Source: Erythrobacter sp.
GTDB taxonomy: Bacteria > Pseudomonadota > Alphaproteobacteria > Sphingomonadales > Sphingomonadaceae
Length of the DNA stretch: 57,774 bases
NCBI GenBank assembly: GCA_013822695.1
Contig: PNKW01000012.1
Span: 1-57,774 of the forward strand
Reading direction: 5' to 3'
Shown here: one piece after another, positions 1-7,955 of the stretch
Position numbering within the stretch: position 1 is the stretch's first letter
Layout: every line of letters starts with the position of its first letter
Program-made: the position numbers and the translations under genes
Notes under the pieces: generated by a model
Databases searched by the model: none
What the model was told of the DNA's origin: nothing
What the model saw: the letters and a program-made list of their open reading frames with translations, nothing else

Positions 1-1
1 T

Positions 2-310
2 GTCACCATGCTCGGCACCGAACCCTTCTGGAACCTCACTGTCACAGGCGGCGAGGGGCTGTGGACCACGCCTGACAACCAGCCTGGCACGCCGCTGGCA
101 CTGGAGCGCTTTGCCGGAAACGGCGGACTCGGCTTCACCGGCACGCTTGGCGGCAAGCCGCTCACCGCCACGCTCACGCCCGGCCAGTGCAGCGACGGGA
201 TGAGCGACCGCAGCTTCCCCTTCGTCGCCACTATCGCTTTGGGCGGGGAGACTCTGCAGGGCTGCGGCTATACGGATACCCAGAAGTTCACCGGCCCCGA
301 AGCGCCCTGA
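2..310 (+). CDS. COG3650-like protein, 3' part only
   Basis: The frame is open to the left window edge (Val-Thr precede the first visible Met at 8), so this is probably the C-terminal domain of a longer protein. The visible part holds GTEPFW near its start, then C-S-D-G-M-S-D and a later G-C-G. That pattern is typical of the C-terminal domain of uncharacterised envelope proteins of the COG3650 type, and the two cysteines could pair in the periplasm. No catalytic role is known. The upstream part, including any signal peptide, lies outside the window. The next gene follows after 35 bases on the same strand. Confidence 0.6.
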   Translation, partial: VTMLGTEPFWNLTVTGGEGLWTTPDNQPGTPLALERFAGNGGLGFTGTLGGKPLTATLTPGQCSDGMSDRSFPFVATIALGGETLQGCGYTDTQKFTGPEAP

Positions 311-345
311 GGCGCAAGGGGCGCGCGACAAGGGGGAGAGAAAGC

Positions 346-753
346 ATGACCATGACCGGAGGCTGCCTGTGCGGCGCGGTGCGCTACACCTGCGAAAGCG
401 ACCCGCTGCTGTGCGTCACCTGCCATTGCAAGAATTGCCAGCGCCAGGCGGGCAGCGCGCTCTCGGTCATCGTCGGCGTGCCCGAGGACGCCGTCAGTTT
501 CGAAGGCACGCTCAAGACCTACAACGACACCGGCGACAGCGGCGCGACGGTGCGGCGGCAGTTCTGCCCCGAATGTGGATCGCCCGTCTTCACCCGGGTC
601 GACAGCCCGCCCGGGATGATGTTCATCAAGGCCGGGACACTCGACGACACCAGCATCCTGAAGCCCGCCTTTCACTGCTATGCCAAGAGCAAGCAGGACT
701 GGGTCGACCTCGGCGATACGCCGAGCTTCGCGACGGTGCCCGAGGGGCTGTAA
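346..753 (+). CDS. GFA family (glutathione-dependent formaldehyde-activating enzyme-like) protein
   Basis: 135 aa, the usual length for a single GFA domain. Zinc-binding cysteines are visible in order: C7-x-C9, then C23, C26, C28 and C31, then C74-x2-C77. These form the two zinc sites of the Mss4-like fold. The family was named for S-hydroxymethylglutathione synthase, but most short members have no proven reaction, so the substrate is unknown. The ATG at 346 is chosen because a GGGGGAGAG ribosome site lies just upstream at 332-340. The longer open frame upstream overlaps the previous gene and lacks family similarity. Cytosolic; no signal peptide. Confidence 0.85.
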   Translation: MTMTGGCLCGAVRYTCESDPLLCVTCHCKNCQRQAGSALSVIVGVPEDAVSFEGTLKTYNDTGDSGATVRRQFCPECGSPVFTRVDSPPGMMFIKAGTLDDTSILKPAFHCYAKSKQDWVDLGDTPSFATVPEGL

Positions 754-760
754 CGCGGCT

Positions 761-2245
761 CTAGAACAGGCCGGGAAGCTCGCGCTGGGCCGGAATGGGC
801 TGGACCGGCTGGAGCAGCTCGCGGCTCGGAAGGTTCAGCCCGGCGCGCGTGTTCTGGCCGCCAATGTCACCGCCACTGCTGGCCGAAGCCGAGCCGCCAA
901 ACGGCGTGCACGACCGCCCGGCAAGGAAATCGAGCGCCACTGCGGTCGATGCCTCGCGCGGATCGCCGAAGGGCCGCGTGATATCATCCGCGGCGCGGCA
1001 GGTGTTGGGCACGAAGGGCCCGAGCCCGAAGAAGTAGTCGCCCTCGTCATCGGCGTTCAAGGTCTGGAAGGTCACCGCCCGGACGCGCAGATCGCAGGCC
1101 GCCAGATCGAAGCCGAACTGGCCGACCGGCTTGCCCGAGGTATCCGCGCCGATCAGCGCGACATTATTGCCGAGATAGGGCAGCATCGCGTTGATCACGA
1201 GCTCGCTCGCCGAAGCGCTGGCATTGGTGGTGATGAAGGCGATGCGGGTCGGGGCGATGGCATTGGCCTCGCTGCGGAACAGGCGCGTGGTGTTTTCCGA
1301 GGCCTTGGAGGGGCGCAGCACGGTGCGGCTGAAGACCTGGCCGGTGCGGCCCCGCCCCATCAGATCGCCCATCGTCTCGGCAACGCTCACCAGCCCGCCG
1401 CCATTGTAGCGCAGGTCGATGATCAGCTCGGTCACACCCTGCGCCGCAAACTGGCCATAGGCGGCCCGCAGCTGCTGGGCGGCATCGGAAATGATGAAGG
1501 TGCGGAAATTCAGATAGCCGACCCGCCGCCCGCCATCGTTGAGGATGGTCACGCCATAGCGATCGGAAATCGGATCGAGCGCGAAGTTGGTCTTGGTGAT
1601 GCTGGTTTCCACCGTCGCCCCGCCCGGCTGGACAAAGCGCAGCACCCGCGCGACGCCAGGGTCTGACGGGCCGAGCGCGTCGACCACGGCCTGCGGCCCG
1701 CCGCTCGCCATCAGGCTCGAGACGCTTTGCAGGTTGGCGCTGGTGGTCCCGATTGCGGTGATCTCGCTCCCCCGGTCGAGCCCGGCGGCAAGGCCGTTGG
1801 CACCTTCATAGGCCTCGACCACGAACACGCGGCGCGCGGCGCTATCGAAGCTCAGGCGGATGCCGAACCCGGCGCTGGAGCCGGAATTGATCAGCGCGGT
1901 TTCTTGCGCGATCGAAGTGGCGAAGGTGAAGCCCTGGTCGCGGCCCTGCGCAAATGCGGGGGCGACGCGGGCGTCAAGGAAGCTCTGCACCGAGTTGAAG
2001 CTTGCCGGGTTGGCCGGGGCGAGCAGGTTGGGGAACAGATACCACTCGTTGAGCACGTCATCGGCAAAGTCCTGCTGCGCGCGCAGCGAGCAGGCGCCCG
2101 AGGTGGCCGTCGGGGTGGGGGTGGTGCCGCCGCCGGTGGCCGGGGGGGCAGAGGCGGTGCCCCCGCCCCCGCCACTGCCACCGCCACCGCAGGCAGCAAG
2201 CTGGAAGGCCAGAACGAGGCTGAGGGCAGTGCGACCAACACGCAT
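761..2245 (-). CDS. S41 family peptidase, lipoprotein
   Basis: 494 aa. An N-terminal lipoprotein signal ends in the lipobox L-A-A-C (Cys19), followed by a long glycine-rich then Ala/Pro/Thr linker. This predicts a lipid-anchored protease held away from the membrane. The C-terminal half has the tail-specific (C-terminal processing) protease fold: a PDZ-like segment around residues 120-200, then the nucleophile region S-A-S-A-S-E-L and a downstream D-T-S-G-K-P with the likely catalytic lysine. The substrate is unknown. The gene ends in TAG, convergent with the GFA gene and only 8 bases from it. It is divergent from the PEBP-type gene, with about 240 bases between them. Confidence 0.85.
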   Translation of the reverse strand: MRVGRTALSLVLAFQLAACGGGGSGGGGGTASAPPATGGGTTPTPTATSGACSLRAQQDFADDVLNEWYLFPNLLAPANPASFNSVQSFLDARVAPAFAQGRDQGFTFATSIAQETALINSGSSAGFGIRLSFDSAARRVFVVEAYEGANGLAAGLDRGSEITAIGTTSANLQSVSSLMASGGPQAVVDALGPSDPGVARVLRFVQPGGATVETSITKTNFALDPISDRYGVTILNDGGRRVGYLNFRTFIISDAAQQLRAAYGQFAAQGVTELIIDLRYNGGGLVSVAETMGDLMGRGRTGQVFSRTVLRPSKASENTTRLFRSEANAIAPTRIAFITTNASASASELVINAMLPYLGNNVALIGADTSGKPVGQFGFDLAACDLRVRAVTFQTLNADDEGDYFFGLGPFVPNTCRAADDITRPFGDPREASTAVALDFLAGRSCTPFGGSASASSGGDIGGQNTRAGLNLPSRELLQPVQPIPAQRELPGLF

Positions 2246-2486
2246 GGCAGAAAACTCTCCGGGGCGTTCGCGCGATTCATCGGGTCAGGCGCGCGCCGAC
2301 AGAAATGCCCCGCGATCCGCCCAAGAGCAAGCGTGCCGAATGGTAAACGCCCCGTTATGGCGCAAAAAGCGTGACCTTTTTGCCTGCATTTGCAGGGTTT
2401 TCCGCAGAAACCGCCGAAAACACCCTTGCCCCATCTCGCAAGCCGCATCCGAAGGGACTAGCACGAGGCTGAGAAAAGACAGAATC

Positions 2487-3077
2487 ATGACGGATTTCCC
2501 CGCCTGGCTTGCACCCCATGTGCCCGCTCCCGCGCGTCATCCCGGTCTCGCCATCGCGAAGCTGGGTACGGCGCAAAGCATGGCGCGTGGCGGCTTTGCG
2601 CTAACCAGCCCGGCTTTCGGCAATGGCGAGGAGCTTGATGCAAGCTTCACCGCCGCCGAGGAAGATGCCGTCGCCCCGCCGCTTGAATGGAGCGCCCCGC
2701 CTCGGGCCTCGGCTGAACTGGTGCTGGTGGTCGAGGATGCATCCTCCCCCGCCAGCGCCGATCCCGCCTGCCACTGGCTGGTCTGGGGCCTCGCCGGCCA
2801 GCGCGGCAAGCTGCTCGAGGGCGAGGTGCCGCCGCGCACCGGCAAGAACGCCGTCGGCAATTCCGAATGGCTGCTGCCGTCCCCGCCCGAGGGCGAGACG
2901 CGCCACTACCTGTTTCAACTTTTCGCGACTGACCTGCCGCTGGTGCTGATGCCCGGCGCAGGGCGGGCGGAACTGCTCGCATCGCTGCAAGGGTCGATCA
3001 CGGCCTGCGCGGTGCTCCATGCCACCTTCACCGGCGGCGGAGACGAGGATGCGGACTGGGAAGACGATGATTTGTGA
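2487..3077 (+). CDS. YbhB/YbcL family Raf kinase inhibitor-like (PEBP) protein
   Basis: 196 aa, typical of bacterial phosphatidylethanolamine-binding-protein homologues. The family core is visible: an F-A-L-T-S-P-A-F entry strand, a central H-W-L-V-W-G segment where the family usually has D-P-D-A-P..HW..., and a late H-Y-L-F-Q-L-F-A. Bacterial members have no settled function; ligand binding of small anionic molecules is assumed from the fold. The start at 2487 gives the conventional length; the open frame upstream extends into the neighbouring promoter region with no family similarity. The C-terminus is unusually acidic. Followed 31 bases later by the SWIB gene. Confidence 0.8.
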   Translation: MTDFPAWLAPHVPAPARHPGLAIAKLGTAQSMARGGFALTSPAFGNGEELDASFTAAEEDAVAPPLEWSAPPRASAELVLVVEDASSPASADPACHWLVWGLAGQRGKLLEGEVPPRTGKNAVGNSEWLLPSPPEGETRHYLFQLFATDLPLVLMPGAGRAELLASLQGSITACAVLHATFTGGGDEDADWEDDDL

Positions 3078-3108
3078 TCAACCTGCCACTGACATAAGGG
3101 AGTAGACA

Positions 3109-3360
3109 ATGGCTGGAACGACCAACGCACTGCAGAAGCCGGTGACCCTTTCGGGCGATCTGGAAGCTGTGATCGGCAAGGGCCCGATGACCCGCGCTCA
3201 GGTGACCTCCAAGGTTTGGGAGTACATCAAGGCGAACGATCTTCAGGACAAGACGGACAAGCGCCAGATCAATCCCGATGCCAAGCTTGGCGCGGTGATC
3301 GGCAAGGACCAGATCTCGATGTTCAAGATGACCGCAGCGGTCTCGAAGCACCTGAGCTAA
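3109..3360 (+). CDS. SWIB/MDM2 domain-containing protein
   Basis: 83 aa, almost entirely one SWIB domain: L-Q-K-P-V-T-L-S at the N-terminus, then M-T-R-A-Q-V-T-S-K-V-W-E-Y-I-K, and I-N-P-D-A-K-L with a final M-F-K-M-T segment. In eukaryotes SWIB belongs to BAF60-type chromatin remodelling subunits. Free-standing bacterial copies occur in chlamydiae and several proteobacteria, and a DNA- or protein-binding role is only inferred. Start supported by AAGGGAG upstream at 3096-3102. Lysine-rich. A strong terminator hairpin follows. Confidence 0.88.
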   Translation: MAGTTNALQKPVTLSGDLEAVIGKGPMTRAQVTSKVWEYIKANDLQDKTDKRQINPDAKLGAVIGKDQISMFKMTAAVSKHLS

Positions 3361-3393
3361 GCCTTACCGGCATCGGGGCCCCGGCCCCGCATC

Positions 3394-3433
3394 AGCGGCG
3401 CGCGATCCGGCAGGGTCCGCGCCGCTTTTGTTT
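3394..3433 (+). terminator. Rho-independent terminator after the SWIB gene
   Basis: A 9-bp perfect stem (AGCGGCGCG at 3394-3402, CGCGCCGCT at 3418-3426) with a 15-base loop is followed by TTTTGTTTG. It lies 34 bases after the SWIB stop and before the end of the convergent DoxX gene. Confidence 0.65.
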
Positions 3434-3441
3434 GCCCGCGC

Positions 3442-3843
3442 TCATGCAGAGGTACGGCGGCGCATGGGCAGGCACTCGCCCACCCACAGCGCCAGCCAGA
3501 TGATGAGCGGCTGCGCGAACATGCGCGGGACGTGGTAGCCAAGGCCGAGCCCGCCATCTGCCTTGGCCATGTCGAGCGCGAAGTGGTTGATGTTGGCAGG
3601 CCACACGCACAAGGCATAGAGCGCAAGGCCCCACCCGGCTGCCCGCCGCAGCGGTTTGGAGAGCGGCTGCACCAGCCCGACTGCGCCAAGAATTTCGGCT
3701 ACCCCGGTCCACAGCACCACAGCCTCGGGCCAAGGCACCCAGGCGGGCATGATGGTGAGGAAGGGCGCGGGCCTGATCACGTGGATCACCCCGGCGGCGA
3801 AGTAGAACACCGCCAGTAGCAGGCGAAGGATGGTCTTCAACAT
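3442..3843 (-). CDS. DoxX-like integral membrane protein
   Basis: 133 aa with four hydrophobic segments and an N-terminal R-L-L-L-A-V-F-Y-F-A-A-G motif typical of the DoxX/DoxD-like family. A conserved W-T-G-V-A-E-I-L-G-A-V-G-L segment lies in the middle. It sits in the inner membrane. The family is linked to redox homeostasis, but this member's role is unknown. The ATG overlaps the stop of the upstream cupin gene (ATG...TGA overlap, 7 bases), so the two are probably translationally coupled. The longer open frame upstream of this ATG lies antisense-like within the cupin gene and is not used. Confidence 0.8.
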   Translation of the reverse strand: MLKTILRLLLAVFYFAAGVIHVIRPAPFLTIMPAWVPWPEAVVLWTGVAEILGAVGLVQPLSKPLRRAAGWGLALYALCVWPANINHFALDMAKADGGLGLGYHVPRMFAQPLIIWLALWVGECLPMRRRTSA

Positions 3844-4280
3844 GCGCCCGGTTCCCAGCCCGGCTCGGCCAGGCGGAAGCCCGCGAAGTCGAACCCCGGC
3901 ACCACCACGCAGGAGACGAGGCTGTAGCCATGCACCGCCTCGCCAAAGGGGCGCGCCGCCTGCCATTCTCCGGGCGCGACGAGGCCCTGCAAGTGCTGGC
4001 CCGCCGCCACATCGGCGCCGAGGATCACCGACCGCGCGGGGCCTGCATCCGAGGCCGCAAGCCGCAGCTCGACCGGATCGCCCGCCTGCCACAGCCACAG
4101 CTCGGCCGCATCGACCGTGTGCCAGTGCGAGGCCTCGCCAGCGCGCAGCAGGAAGATGATCGCGGTGCCGTTCGCGCGGCCATCCGGCCCCGCCTCGCCG
4201 CGCCATGTCTCGCGATACCATCCGCCTTCGGGGTGGGCGGCGAGGCCCAATTGTTCGATGAGCTTACTCGCGCTATCCAT
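3837..4280 (-). CDS. cupin domain-containing protein (DUF985 family)
   Basis: 147 aa beta-barrel protein of the DUF985 cupin type. The N-terminal L-x-x-H-P-E-G-G-W-Y-R-E-T signature and the following I-I-F-L-L-R-A-G-E-A-S-H-W-H segment carry likely metal- or ligand-facing residues (E, H-x-H). No enzyme activity is established for the family. It is first in a two-gene unit with the DoxX-like gene, whose start overlaps its stop, suggesting a shared role. Confidence 0.82.
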   Translation of the reverse strand: MDSASKLIEQLGLAAHPEGGWYRETWRGEAGPDGRANGTAIIFLLRAGEASHWHTVDAAELWLWQAGDPVELRLAASDAGPARSVILGADVAAGQHLQGLVAPGEWQAARPFGEAVHGYSLVSCVVVPGFDFAGFRLAEPGWEPGAC

Positions 4281-4345
4281 GTCGCATACCCCTTGCCTGC
4301 TGCGTCACCTGTCGTGCAGGCGCTCTAGCTTCCGGAGCCTCCCCC

Positions 4346-5659
4346 ATGCAACTCTCCGCGCCTTCCACCCTCGCAATCGCCGCCGCGCTGCTGCTGGCGA
4401 GCCCGCTCGCCGCGCAACCTGCCAAGCCCCCGCTCGTCGACGATGCCACCGCCGCCGCCACCGCCGCCGCCGCGCTCGAGGCCGCGCCGGTGTTCGACGG
4501 GCACAACGACGCGCCCGGCCAGCTGCGCCAGCGTTTCGACAACCAGATCAACGCCTTCGACTTCACCGACACCCTCGGTGAACACGGCCATGTTGGCGGC
4601 GATGACGGGGCGATGCACACCGATCTCATCCGGCTGAAGAAGGGCAAGGTCGGCGCGCAGTTCTGGTCGGTCTATGTGCCGCACAACGCCAACGAGGCGG
4701 CGGCGATCCAGCAGACCATCGAGCAGATCGACGTGACCAAGCGGCTGATCGCGCGCAATCCCGACAGCATGCGCTATGCGCTGACCGCCGATCAGGTCGA
4801 AAGCGCGATGCGTGAGGGCAAGATTGCCTCATTGCTGGGGATGGAGGGCGGCTATTCGATCGGATCGAGCCTTGCCGTGCTGCGCCAGTTCCATGCGATG
4901 GGCGCGCGCTACATGACGCTGACGCACAACTCCAACATCCCCTGGGCCGATGCCGCGACCGATGCGCCCAAGCATGGCGGGCTGACCGCATTTGGCATGG
5001 ATGTGGTGCGCGAGATGAACCGGCTGGGGATGCTGGTCGACCTCAGCCATGTGAGCGAGGACACCATGATGGACGCGCTCGATGTGGCCAAGGCCCCGGT
5101 GATCTTCAGCCATTCGGGCGCGCGCGAGGTGACGCCCCATCCGCGCAACGTGCCGGACGCCGTGCTGGCCCGCCTGCCCGAAAACGGCGGCGTGGTGATG
5201 GTGGTCGCCCTGCCGCGCTTTATCGACGAGGACATCCGCCAGTGGGACGCGAAGCGTGCCGGCGAGCTGGCGCGGCTGAGGGTCGTCCACCTCGGCAATC
5301 CCGATGCCGCGACCGAGGCGATGAAGGCGTGGCTCGCCGCCAATCCCGAACCCAAGGCTTCGATCAGCGACGTTGCCGATCATATCATGCACATCCGCAA
5401 GGTCGCGGGCGTGGAGCATATCGGCATCGGCGGCGATTACGACGGCATGCCGATCGGCCCGGTGGGGATGGAGGATGTCAGCGGCTACCCCGCGCTGTTC
5501 ACCGAACTGGCGCGGCGCGGGCTTTCGCAGGTCGAGCTGGAGCTGATCGCGAGCCGCAACATCCTGCGCGTGATGCGCGCGGCGGAAGCCTATGCCGCGA
5601 GCGTTCAGGACATGCCGCCGATCGAAACCCTGATCACTCCGCCCGCCAAGGCGGAGTGA
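4346..5659 (+). CDS. membrane dipeptidase (peptidase family M19)
   Basis: 437 aa with a cleavable signal peptide (hydrophobic residues about 5-20, then A-A-Q), so probably periplasmic. Dinuclear zinc ligands of renal-dipeptidase-like enzymes are visible: F-D-G-H-N-D (H-x-D) near residue 50, the bridging glutamate in L-L-G-M-E-G-G, histidines in D-L-S-H-V-S and F-S-H-S-G-A-R, and the aspartate in G-I-G-G-D-Y-D-G. These enzymes hydrolyse dipeptides, some with D-residues. Length and motif order are normal for the family. Divergent from the cupin/DoxX pair. Confidence 0.9.
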   Translation: MQLSAPSTLAIAAALLLASPLAAQPAKPPLVDDATAAATAAAALEAAPVFDGHNDAPGQLRQRFDNQINAFDFTDTLGEHGHVGGDDGAMHTDLIRLKKGKVGAQFWSVYVPHNANEAAAIQQTIEQIDVTKRLIARNPDSMRYALTADQVESAMREGKIASLLGMEGGYSIGSSLAVLRQFHAMGARYMTLTHNSNIPWADAATDAPKHGGLTAFGMDVVREMNRLGMLVDLSHVSEDTMMDALDVAKAPVIFSHSGAREVTPHPRNVPDAVLARLPENGGVVMVVALPRFIDEDIRQWDAKRAGELARLRVVHLGNPDAATEAMKAWLAANPEPKASISDVADHIMHIRKVAGVEHIGIGGDYDGMPIGPVGMEDVSGYPALFTELARRGLSQVELELIASRNILRVMRAAEAYAASVQDMPPIETLITPPAKAE

Positions 5660-5666
5660 GGCGGGG

Positions 5667-5825
5667 TCAGTGCGCCATGGCGAGCGCCGGGACGATCCAG
5701 ACGAGGCTCATCGCGATCACCGCAAAAGCGAGGCTGAAGCCGAGCACATAGCGCAAGCCTGTGTTGCTGACCGCGCCGCGCGCGTCTTCATCATTGATGC
5801 GGATAGTCTCGTTGTCGTCGGCCAT
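5667..5825 (-). CDS. small single-pass membrane protein (52 aa)
   Basis: A short open frame translated here by hand: an acidic N-terminal 15 residues (M-A-D-D-N-E-T-I-R-I-N-D-E-D-A) followed by one hydrophobic helix of about 22 residues (L-G-F-S-L-A-F-A-V-I-A-M-S-L-V-W-I-V-P-A-L-A) and M-A-H at the end. A good ribosome site (GGGGAGAG) precedes the ATG by 5 bases. Topology suggests N-in with an acidic cytosolic tail. Similar tiny proteins accompany respiratory or transport complexes, but nothing here identifies a partner. A perfect 14-bp palindrome lies directly upstream. Confidence 0.6.
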   Translation of the reverse strand: MADDNETIRINDEDARGAVSNTGLRYVLGFSLAFAVIAMSLVWIVPALAMAH

Positions 5826-5846
5826 TGTCGCTCTCCCCGTTCTGTT

Positions 5847-5879
5847 TTGACGTTACGGAAGGAGTTTCCGTAACGTCAA
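5847..5879. promoter_or_regulatory. 14-bp perfect inverted repeat, operator-like
   Basis: Arms TTGACGTTACGGAA (5847-5860) and TTCCGTAACGTCAA (5866-5879) with a 5-base centre GGAGT. It lies between the dapD stop and the start of the 52-aa membrane protein. No T-run follows on either strand, so a repressor or activator site is more likely than a terminator. The half-site resembles the TTGACG-rich sites of MerR-type regulators of acyl-CoA catabolism (LiuR-like); that link is inference. Confidence 0.45.
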
Positions 5880-5921
5880 TCAACGGACGCAAGGCGGCAA
5901 TGGTTCCCGGGGCCCTTGCGC

Positions 5922-6758
5922 TCAGTCGCGCAGCAGCTCGTTGATGCCGGTCTTGGAGCGGGTCTGGGCGTCGACGGTCTTGACGATCACCGCGCAGTAG
6001 AGGCTCGGGCCCATCGTGCCGTCGGGCAGGGGCTTGCCCGGCATCGAACCGGGGACGACCACCGCATAGGGCGGAACGCTGCCCATGTGGACCTCGCCCG
6101 TCGCACGGTCGACGATCTTGGTCGAGGCACCGAGATAAACCCCCATCGAGAGCACCGCGCCCTCACCCACGCGCACGCCTTCGGCGACTTCCGCGCGCGC
6201 GCCGATGAAGGCGTTGTCGCCGATGATGACCGGCTCGGCCTGCAAGGGCTCGAGCACGCCCCCAATGCCCGCCCCGCCCGAGATGTGCACGTTCGCCCCG
6301 ATCTGCGCGCAGGAACCGACGGTCGCCCAGGTGTCGATCATGGTGTTCTCGCCGACATAGGCGCCGATGTTGACGAAGCTTGGCATGAGCACCGCGCCCT
6401 TGGAGATATGCGCCCCGCGCCGCACCACCGCGCCGGGGACCACGCGGAAGCCCGCCTCGCGAAAGCGGTTGTCGCCCCAACCGGCGAACTTGAGCGGCAC
6501 CTTGTCATAGGCCGGCGCCCCGGCCGCGCCGCCATCCATCACGCGGTTGTCGTTGAGGCGGAAGCTGAGCAGCACCGCCTTCTTGAGCCACTGGTTGACC
6601 TGCCACCCGCCGTCGCCGTCGGGCGCGGCGACGCGCGCCTCGCCGCTGTCGAGCAGCGCCAGCGCCGCGGTCACCGCCTCGCCCACGGCATGGCCGGGGG
6701 TGACGGAGGCGCGGTCTTCCCATGCGGCTTCGATGGCGGTGATCAGGTCGTCATGCAT
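5922..6758 (-). CDS. dapD: 2,3,4,5-tetrahydropyridine-2,6-dicarboxylate N-succinyltransferase
   Basis: 278 aa. It catalyses succinyl transfer from succinyl-CoA to tetrahydrodipicolinate in lysine and meso-diaminopimelate synthesis, in the cytosol. The N-terminal helical domain is followed by a left-handed beta-helix of hexapeptide repeats, roughly residues 100-235 (for example [26 protein letters not shown]). The characteristic D-N-R-V-M-D-G-G and the closing [10 protein letters not shown] tail are present. The ATG at 6758 has GGAGAGAG upstream; a longer frame upstream adds 20 residues without family similarity. Confidence 0.96.
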   Translation of the reverse strand: MHDDLITAIEAAWEDRASVTPGHAVGEAVTAALALLDSGEARVAAPDGDGGWQVNQWLKKAVLLSFRLNDNRVMDGGAAGAPAYDKVPLKFAGWGDNRFREAGFRVVPGAVVRRGAHISKGAVLMPSFVNIGAYVGENTMIDTWATVGSCAQIGANVHISGGAGIGGVLEPLQAEPVIIGDNAFIGARAEVAEGVRVGEGAVLSMGVYLGASTKIVDRATGEVHMGSVPPYAVVVPGSMPGKPLPDGTMGPSLYCAVIVKTVDAQTRSKTGINELLRD

Positions 6759-6872
6759 GGGCTCTCTCCGGCGGATAGTTGCGCCCGAGCGCCTAGCCGC
6801 GAGCGCGGTGCTCGGCAAGCGGCGGCTGCATCGGCAGGGGCGGCATACGTAAGCCGCCCCGGCAGCCGCGCG

Positions 6873-7955
6873 CTACGCGGGCATTCCTGCAGCGAGGGCG
6901 AACTGATACGCCCGCTCCGCCAGCGGGCGGACCCGCTCGCTCATCGCCTGAGCGTGGGCGCTCGACGCCGTTCCGTCGATTACCCGCTTCTTGATCCCCT
7001 GCATGATCCCCGCAAGCCGGAACAGGTTATAGGCGAAGTACCAGTCCATCGGCGGCACCGGATAGCCGGTGCGCGCGACATAGCGTTCGACCGCTTCCTC
7101 GACCGTGGGGATACCCAGCGCCGCAAGATCCAGCCCCAGCAGCCCCGCGCGGCCATCGGCAGGCTGGAACCAGTTGAGCATCAGGTAGCTGAAATCGGCG
7201 ATCGGATCGCCGAGCGTCGAGAGCTCCCAGTCGAGCACCGCGATGATGCGGGGCTGCGTCTTGTGGAAGATCACATTGTCGAGCCGGTAGTCGCCGTGGA
7301 CCACGCTGGAGCCGTGCTGCGGCGGGATGGTCTGCGGCAGCCATTCGATCAGCCGCTCCATTTCCGGCATCAGCTCGGTCTCGGACAGCTTGTACTGCTT
7401 CGACCAGCGCCCGATCTGGCGCGCGCAGTAATCGGTGGGCTTGCCGTAATCGCCCATGCCGATCGCTTGCGGATCGTTGAGGTGCAGATCGGCCATGGTG
7501 TCGATCAGCGCGTGGTAATGCGCGCGGCGCTCGTCCGGTGTCAGGCCGGGGAGCGCGCCATTCCACAGCGACCGGCCATCGGCCATGCTCATCACAAAGA
7601 ACTTCGAGCCGATCACCTCCGGGTCTTCGCAGAGGCCATAGGTGCGCGGGACGGGGAAGCCGGTCGGGTAGAGCCCGGTCATCGCCGCATATTCGCGGTC
7701 GACCGCATGGGCGCTGGGGAGCAGCTTGCCGAAGGGCTGGCGGCGCAGCACGTAGCTCGCACCGGGGGTGTCGATCCGGTAGGTCGGGTTCGACTGGCCG
7801 CCCTTGAACTTGGTGTAGCTGATTGGCCCTGCGAAGCCCTCGACATGGGCCTCGAACCAAGCGGTGAGCGCGGCGAGATCGAGCGCGTCCTTCTCGGTCA
7901 CTGCGACCGTGCCGACCATTTCCTTGTCGAAGTCGATCTTGGGAGCGTCTGTCAT
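6873..7955 (-). CDS. APH-type phosphotransferase family protein (ACAD10/11 N-terminal domain-like)
   Basis: 360 aa kinase-like protein. The nucleotide-binding lobe shows Y-V-L-R-R-Q-P around residue 68, the catalytic loop is H-G-D-Y-R-L-D-N (220-227) and the metal-binding aspartate is in L-D-W-E (about 241-244). This subgroup matches the kinase part of ACAD10/11, which phosphorylates hydroxy-acyl substrates. In bacteria it is normally a separate gene beside acyl-CoA dehydrogenases. Here its ATG overlaps the stop of the upstream alcohol dehydrogenase (TGATG), and an ACAD11-like dehydrogenase is next upstream. The substrate is inferred from this context only. Confidence 0.85.
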   Translation of the reverse strand: MTDAPKIDFDKEMVGTVAVTEKDALDLAALTAWFEAHVEGFAGPISYTKFKGGQSNPTYRIDTPGASYVLRRQPFGKLLPSAHAVDREYAAMTGLYPTGFPVPRTYGLCEDPEVIGSKFFVMSMADGRSLWNGALPGLTPDERRAHYHALIDTMADLHLNDPQAIGMGDYGKPTDYCARQIGRWSKQYKLSETELMPEMERLIEWLPQTIPPQHGSSVVHGDYRLDNVIFHKTQPRIIAVLDWELSTLGDPIADFSYLMLNWFQPADGRAGLLGLDLAALGIPTVEEAVERYVARTGYPVPPMDWYFAYNLFRLAGIMQGIKKRVIDGTASSAHAQAMSERVRPLAERAYQFALAAGMPA

